A stretch of 11,398 nt of DNA, taken from contig JAEYGD010000463.1 of the NCBI GenBank assembly GCA_023402505.1, forward strand, positions 1 to 11,398, written 5' to 3'. Origin of the DNA: Actinomycetes bacterium. Lineage in GTDB: Bacteria > Actinomycetota > Actinomycetes > Mycobacteriales > Micromonosporaceae. How positions within the stretch are numbered: position 1 is the stretch's first letter; each line of letters begins with the position of its first letter. This document shows, one piece after another, positions 7,984 through 11,398 of the stretch. The position numbers were made by a program, and so were the translations under genes. The notes beneath the pieces are model-generated. The model worked only from the letters and a program-made list of their open reading frames with translations. It ran no database searches and was not told the DNA's origin.

Positions 7984-8754
7984 TCAGGCGCGGCGGTGGT
8001 GGGAGCGGCTGGTGTCGACCGGGCGGCCGGGGTCGACGTGGCGGGGCCGGTGGGGTTCGTCGGGTCGCAGTGGCACCAGGTTGTCGGTGATCGCGTCGAT
8101 GATGCGGTCGGTGGCGCGCCGGGCGGCGCCGGGCGCGCCGGGCACCAGGTCGGCCAGGTCGACCGGGTCGCCGAAGTGCACCCGCACGACCGGGCGGCGC
8201 CGCAGGGAGCGGGCGATTCCGCCGAGCAGCCCCTTGGGTGTGCGGTAGGGGAGCACCTCGTGTGAGCCCCACTGGGCGACCGGGATCACCGGCGCGCCGC
8301 AGGCCAGGGCGAGGCGGGCGGTGCCGGTCTTGCCGCGCTCGGGCCACAGGCCCGGGTCCAGGCCGATCCGCCCTTCCGGGTAGACGAGGATCACCGAGCC
8401 GTCGGCGACGGCCGCGGCGGCGTCGTCGAGGGCCCGGTGCACGGCGGTGGTGCCGCGGTCGACCCGGATGTGCCCGGTGTGGCGCATGGCCGCGCCGACG
8501 ACGGGGGCGCGGAACAGCCCGCCGGTGGCCATGAACCGCGGCGCGACGCCGACGGCGCGGCAGGCGGCGGCCAGCACGATCGGGTCGAACGGGCTGAGGT
8601 GGTTGGCGGCCAGCACGAGCGGGCCGCGACGCAGGTGCGCCGGTACCTGCCCGGTGACCTCCAGCCGGGCCAGGGCGGCGACGATGCCGCGGGCGAGCAG
8701 TTGCGCGGTACGCCAGGTCAGCGGCGGTCGCCAGGTGGAGTGCGCGGTGTCCAT
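7984..8754 (-). CDS. 1-acyl-sn-glycerol-3-phosphate acyltransferase family protein (PlsC-like)
   Basis: This protein belongs to the LPLAT/PlsC acyltransferases, which move an acyl group from acyl-ACP or acyl-CoA to lysophosphatidic acid or a similar acceptor at the inner face of the membrane. The 256 residues contain the four family blocks: NHLSPFD (51-57, the NHx4D catalytic motif with His52 and Asp57), GHIRVDRG (94-101), VYPEGRIG (124-131, acceptor-phosphate binding) and GAPVIPVA (153-160). A weak hydrophobic stretch near 17-31 could anchor it at the membrane. The C-terminal 30 residues are basic and poorly structured. ATG 8754 gives a normal length but has no evident Shine-Dalgarno sequence. 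It is divergent from cydA and 159 bp from the phosphodiesterase on the same strand. The exact acceptor is not shown; genomes of this kind carry several paralogues, so plsC is not assigned as the symbol. Confidence 0.9.
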   Translation of the reverse strand: MDTAHSTWRPPLTWRTAQLLARGIVAALARLEVTGQVPAHLRRGPLVLAANHLSPFDPIVLAAACRAVGVAPRFMATGGLFRAPVVGAAMRHTGHIRVDRGTTAVHRALDDAAAAVADGSVILVYPEGRIGLDPGLWPERGKTGTARLALACGAPVIPVAQWGSHEVLPYRTPKGLLGGIARSLRRRPVVRVHFGDPVDLADLVPGAPGAARRATDRIIDAITDNLVPLRPDEPHRPRHVDPGRPVDTSRSHHRRA

Positions 8755-8832
8755 CAGCGGGCAATCGTCGCACGGGCGCGTCGGCCGGCGGCGGCGAGGC
8801 GGGGCCGGAGGGCCGGGGTGATCAAGGTCATT

Positions 8833-8854
8833 GGTCCCGGGTCGGTCCGGGACC
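8833..8854. repeat. Perfect 8-bp dyad in the acyltransferase-cydA divergent region
   Basis: GGTCCCGG (8833-8840) and CCGGGACC (8847-8854) are exact inverted repeats around GTCGGT. The genes on either side are divergent, so a terminator role is unlikely. The dyad lies about 32 bp upstream of the cydA -10 hexamer, where an activator or second repressor could bind. GGTC also recurs at 8826-8829. No known regulator is assigned. Confidence 0.4.
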
Positions 8855-8885
8855 CTCGGCCCTGCCGATTCTTCTACGACGAGCA

Positions 8886-8912
8886 GTAGTATTTACTACG
8901 TCCTGTAGTAAA
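8886..8912. promoter_or_regulatory. Probable repressor operator: alternating GTAGTA/TACTAC half-sites
   Basis: Three perfect half-sites alternate in direction: GTAGTA (8886-8891), TACTAC (8894-8899) and GTAGTA (8905-8910). They form two overlapping dyads: GTAGTA-TT-TACTAC, and TTTACTAC (8892-8899) with GTAGTAAA (8905-8912) around GTCCT. An imperfect half-site TTCTAC lies at 8872-8877. The array covers the candidate -10 and the start of transcription of cydAB, so binding should block the promoter. TACTAC/GTAGTA dyads resemble operators of BlaI/MecI/CopY winged-helix repressors; that assignment is inference, and no such regulator gene is in the window. It does not resemble a Rex site (TTGTGAA...TTCACAA). 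Confidence 0.55.
8887..8892 (+). promoter_or_regulatory. Candidate -10 element of the cydAB promoter
   Basis: TAGTAT matches the TANNNT -10 consensus and is the only good match close upstream of cydA in an A/T-rich island within very G+C-rich DNA. Transcription would start near 8899-8900, leaving about 35 nt of leader with a good ribosome binding site. The -35 region is weak (TGCCGA at 8863-8868, 18-bp spacing), which would suit a promoter that needs an activator. Confidence 0.4.
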
Positions 8913-8921
8913 CATGGGCCT

Positions 8922-8927
8922 GGGGGG
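8922..8927 (+). promoter_or_regulatory. Ribosome binding site that decides the cydA start
   Basis: GGGGGG ends 7 nt before GTG 8935, ideal spacing. It lies downstream of ATG 8914, so it cannot serve that codon. No Shine-Dalgarno sequence precedes ATG 8914. Confidence 0.65.
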
Positions 8928-8934
8928 TTCACAG

Positions 8935-10350
8935 GTGGACGCGTTGGACGTCGCCCGCTGGCAGTTCGGTGTCACCACCGTCTACCACTTTCTCTTCGTG
9001 CCGCTGACCATCGGCCTGTCCGTGCTGGTGGCCGTCCTCCAGACGCTCTGGCACCGCACCGGCGACGAGAAGTACCTCAAGCTCACCAGGTTCTACGGAA
9101 AACTCTTCCTGATCAACTTCGCGATGGGTGTGGTCACCGGCATCGTGCAGGAGTTCCAGTTCGGCATGAACTGGAGCGACTACTCCCGCTTCGTCGGCGA
9201 CATCTTCGGCGCCCCCCTGGCCATCGAGGCCCTCGTCGCGTTCTTCCTCGAGTCGACCTTCATCGGCCTGTGGATCTTCGGCTGGGACCGGCTGCCCAAG
9301 CGCCTGCACCTGGCCAGCATCTGGGCCGCCGCCATCGGCACCAACCTGTCGGCGTACTTCATCCTCGCCGCCAACTCGTTCATGCAGAACCCGGTCGGCT
9401 ACCGCTTCAACCCGGAGACCGGCCGCGCCGAGCTGACCGACTTCGTCGCCGTCCTGACCAACAAGGTCGCCCTGATCACCTTCCCGCACACCATCGCCGG
9501 CTCGTTCCTGGTGGCCGGCTCACTGCTGGTCGCCGTCGCCCTGTGGCACCTGATGCGCAACCGCGGCTCCGCCGACACCCCGGCCTACCGGTTCGCCGCG
9601 AAGTTCGGCTCCTGGGTCACCCTGGTCGCCACCGCCGCCGTGGTCATCACCGGCGACATCCAGGGCAAGATCATGACCGAGGTGCAGCCGATGAAGATGG
9701 CCGCCGCCGAGGGCCTCTACCACACCGAGAGCCCCGCCTCGTTCTCCGTACTCACCATCGGCAGCCTCGACGGCAGCCGGGAACTGTTCGCCATCAAGAT
9801 CCCGTACCTGCTGTCGTACCTCGGCACCGGCGAGATCGACGGCACCGTGCACGGCATCAACGACCTGCAGGCCCAGTACACCGCCCAGTACGGCGCCGGC
9901 AGCTACACCCCGATCATCCCGGTCACCTACTGGAGCTTCCGCTTCATGATCGCCTTCGGGTTGGCCGCCGCCGCGATCGCCCTGCTGGTGCTCTGGAGCC
10001 AGCGCCGGGGCCGCACCCCCACCAGCAAGTGGCTGCTGCGCGCCGGCCTGGTCATGCCGCTGCTGCCGCTGGCGGCGAACTCCTTCGGCTGGATCTTCAC
10101 CGAGATGGGCCGCCAGCCGTGGATCGTCTTCGGCGAGATGCTCACCCGCGACGGCGTCTCCCGCAGCGTGTCGCTGGCCGAGGTCCTCACCTCGTTCACC
10201 GCCTTCACCCTCATCTACGCCACCCTCGCCGTCGTCGAGTTCAAGCTGCTCGTCCGCTACGCCAAGGCCGGCGTCCCCGACGTCACCCCCGCGCCCGAAC
10301 CCGACGACACCGACGACGACGCCGAGCGCCCGCTCGCCTTCGCCTACTGA
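8935..10350 (+). CDS. cydA: Cytochrome bd quinol oxidase subunit I
   Basis: CydA carries the three hemes (b558, b595, d) of the membrane-bound oxidase that oxidises quinol and reduces oxygen to water with high affinity. From GTG 8935 the product has 471 residues and nine or so helices. Key residues by motif: His18 (YHFLFVPLT), Glu98 and Glu106 (IEALVAFFLESTF), His185 (FPHTIAG), the quinol loop with QPMKMAAAEG (Lys254, Glu259), Arg336 and Met338 (WSFRFM, heme b558 ligand) and Glu390 before GRQPW (392-396). These match E. coli His19, Glu99, Glu107, His186, Lys252, Glu257, Arg391, Met393 and Glu445. The length indicates the short Q-loop subfamily. ATG 8914 would add MGLGGSQ, but GTG 8935 has the ribosome binding site and gives the usual VDALDVARWQFG N-terminus. 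The C-terminal tail is acidic. cydB follows 12 bp later. Confidence 0.97.
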   Translation: MDALDVARWQFGVTTVYHFLFVPLTIGLSVLVAVLQTLWHRTGDEKYLKLTRFYGKLFLINFAMGVVTGIVQEFQFGMNWSDYSRFVGDIFGAPLAIEALVAFFLESTFIGLWIFGWDRLPKRLHLASIWAAAIGTNLSAYFILAANSFMQNPVGYRFNPETGRAELTDFVAVLTNKVALITFPHTIAGSFLVAGSLLVAVALWHLMRNRGSADTPAYRFAAKFGSWVTLVATAAVVITGDIQGKIMTEVQPMKMAAAEGLYHTESPASFSVLTIGSLDGSRELFAIKIPYLLSYLGTGEIDGTVHGINDLQAQYTAQYGAGSYTPIIPVTYWSFRFMIAFGLAAAAIALLVLWSQRRGRTPTSKWLLRAGLVMPLLPLAANSFGWIFTEMGRQPWIVFGEMLTRDGVSRSVSLAEVLTSFTAFTLIYATLAVVEFKLLVRYAKAGVPDVTPAPEPDDTDDDAERPLAFAY

Positions 10351-10352
10351 CC

Positions 10353-10356
10353 GGAG
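10353..10356 (+). promoter_or_regulatory. Ribosome binding site of cydB
   Basis: GGAG in the 12-bp cydA-cydB gap sits 6 nt before GTG 10363 and fixes that start. Confidence 0.65.
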
Positions 10357-10362
10357 CATCCC

Positions 10363-11361
10363 GTGGAACTGACCACCGTCTGGTTTCTCCTCGTCGCCGT
10401 CCTGTTCACCGGCTACTTCATCCTCGAGGGCTTCGACTTCGGCGTCGGGATGCTGCTGCCGGTGCTCGGCCGCGACGACCGCGAACGCCGCGTCATGATC
10501 AACACGATCGGCCCGGTGTGGGACGGCAACGAGGTGTGGCTGATCACCGCCGGCGGCGCCATGTTCGCCGCGTTCCCCGAGTGGTACGCCACCCTGTTCT
10601 CCGGCTTCTACCTGCCGCTGCTGCTGATCCTGCTCGCGCTGATCGCCCGCGGCGTCGCCTTCGAGTACCGCCACAAGCGGCCCGAGGCCGCCTGGAAGCG
10701 CCGCTGGGACACGGCCATCTTCTTCGGCTCACTGATCCCGGCCGTCCTGTGGGGCGTGGCGTTCGCCAACATCCTGCGCGGCGTGCCGCTGACCGCCGAC
10801 CACGAGTACGCCGGCGGCCTGTTCGACCTGCTCAACCCGTACGCCCTGCTCGGCGGCGCCACCACCGGCGCCCTGTTCCTTACCCACGGCGCGGTGTTCG
10901 TGGCCCTCAAGACCGTCGGCGACATCCGCGAACGCGCCGGCGCCCTCGCGGTACGCCTCGGCGTGGCCACCGCCGTGCTCGCGGTCGCGTTCCTCACCTG
11001 GACGCTGACCATCCGCTCCAGCGCGGCCGCCGTCGTGCTCGCCGTCGGCGCGGCCCTCGCGCTGCTCGGCGGCCTGGCCGCCGCCCGCGTACGCCGGGAG
11101 GGCTGGGCGTTCACCGGCACCGCCGTGGCGATCGGCCTGGCCGTGGCGACCCTGTTCGCGGCGCTGTTTCCCAACGTGCTGCCGTCCACCCTGGACGCGG
11201 CCGGCACGCTGACCGCGACCAACGCCGCCTCCACCCCGTACACCCTGAAGATCATGACGTGGGTGGCGGTGGTGTTCACGCCGATCGTGCTGGCCTACCA
11301 GGGCTGGACGTACTGGGTGTTCCGCAAGCGCATCGGTGTGGCGCACATCCCGCGGCACTGA
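10363..11361 (+). CDS. cydB: Cytochrome bd quinol oxidase subunit II
   Basis: CydB is the heme-free partner of CydA; it stabilises the complex and contributes to proton uptake. The 332-residue protein starts with ELTTVWFLLVAVLFTGYFI, as usual for the family, and has EGFDFGVGML (22-31), GPVWDGNEVWLITAGG (50-65, including the conserved Trp53-Asp54 pair), FPEWYATLFSGFYLPL (71-86), RGVAFEYRHK (96-105), FPNVLPS (269-275) and STPYTLKIMTW (290-300). About eight or nine hydrophobic helices are seen. Length is somewhat below E. coli CydB (379) but usual for actinobacteria and complete. GTG 10363 is set by GGAG 6 nt upstream. It forms an operon with cydA. No CydX/CydH-like small subunit ORF is evident in the 37 nt that remain, so one could only lie further right; cydCD-type assembly genes may follow there. 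Confidence 0.97.
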   Translation: MELTTVWFLLVAVLFTGYFILEGFDFGVGMLLPVLGRDDRERRVMINTIGPVWDGNEVWLITAGGAMFAAFPEWYATLFSGFYLPLLLILLALIARGVAFEYRHKRPEAAWKRRWDTAIFFGSLIPAVLWGVAFANILRGVPLTADHEYAGGLFDLLNPYALLGGATTGALFLTHGAVFVALKTVGDIRERAGALAVRLGVATAVLAVAFLTWTLTIRSSAAAVVLAVGAALALLGGLAAARVRREGWAFTGTAVAIGLAVATLFAALFPNVLPSTLDAAGTLTATNAASTPYTLKIMTWVAVVFTPIVLAYQGWTYWVFRKRIGVAHIPRH

Positions 11362-11370
11362 CCCGTCGCC

Positions 11371-11385
11371 GGCCCGTGCGGGGCC
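11371..11385. repeat. Short GC hairpin after cydB, next to a nine-C run
   Basis: GGCCC (11371-11375) and GGGCC (11381-11385) form a 5-bp stem with a 5-nt loop, starting 9 nt after the cydB stop. It is followed by nine consecutive C residues at 11387-11395. It is too short and lacks a U-tract, so a terminator call is weak; it may be an incidental structure between cydB and the next gene. Confidence 0.3.
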
Positions 11386-11398
11386 GCCCCCCCCCGCC

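Noticed and set aside
5576..8773. A 1,065-codon open frame on the minus strand spanning three genes
   Set aside because: It runs out of frame through the acyltransferase, phosphodiesterase and MFS genes, all of which have conserved motifs in other frames. Its composition is low-complexity Arg/Pro/Ala.
8892..8912. Rex (NADH-sensing) operator upstream of cydA
   Set aside because: The dyad arms TTTACTAC/GTAGTAAA do not fit the Rex consensus TTGTGAA-N4-TTCACAA, and no other match is seen in the intergenic region.
9520..10674. A 384-codon minus-strand open frame opposite cydA-cydB
   Set aside because: The cydA and cydB frames are certain from heme-ligand and family motifs. The antisense product is Gly/Asp/Glu-rich without features.

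Overview
The window is about 11.4 kb of very high G+C bacterial DNA with strong third-position G/C bias, frequent GTG starts and mostly overlapping or closely spaced genes. This, together with the protein types, points to an actinomycete, most likely of the Micromonospora/Micromonosporaceae type. The genus is inferred from gene style, not from a marker gene. No tRNA, rRNA, CRISPR array, insertion sequence or integrase was seen.

Layout. Six genes lie on the minus strand (right to left) and two on the plus strand. From 8754 down to position 1 the minus strand carries a PlsC-type acyltransferase, a glycerophosphodiester phosphodiesterase, an Atg22/UMF1-family MFS transporter, a type II thymidine kinase, a large FtsX-like ABC permease whose frame is broken near 3029-3038, and a second FtsX-like permease that overlaps it by 4 bp and runs off the left edge. 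From 8935 to 11361 the plus strand carries cydA and cydB, the two core subunits of cytochrome bd quinol oxidase.

How the genes relate. The acyltransferase and the phosphodiesterase both act on glycerophospholipid chemistry. The phosphodiesterase and MFS gene are 21 bp apart and look co-transcribed. Thymidine kinase is a salvage enzyme that seems to be its own unit, with a hairpin on each side and a candidate leaderless promoter. The two FtsX permeases form a translationally coupled unit whose ATPase is not in the window and may lie beyond the left edge. cydA and cydB are 12 bp apart and encode a short-Q-loop bd oxidase, with cydCD-type assembly genes possible past the right edge.

Most notable points. 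(1) The 159-bp divergent region upstream of cydA holds alternating GTAGTA/TACTAC half-sites overlapping a good -10 hexamer, a probable repressor operator of BlaI/MecI/CopY-like appearance, plus a separate perfect 8-bp dyad. (2) One large permease gene is split by a frameshift that a 2-base restoration would repair to the motif VGADVRL. (3) The cydA start is better placed at GTG 8935 than at ATG 8914. The rest reads as ordinary actinomycete chromosome; I found no convincing evidence of a wholly new multi-gene system.
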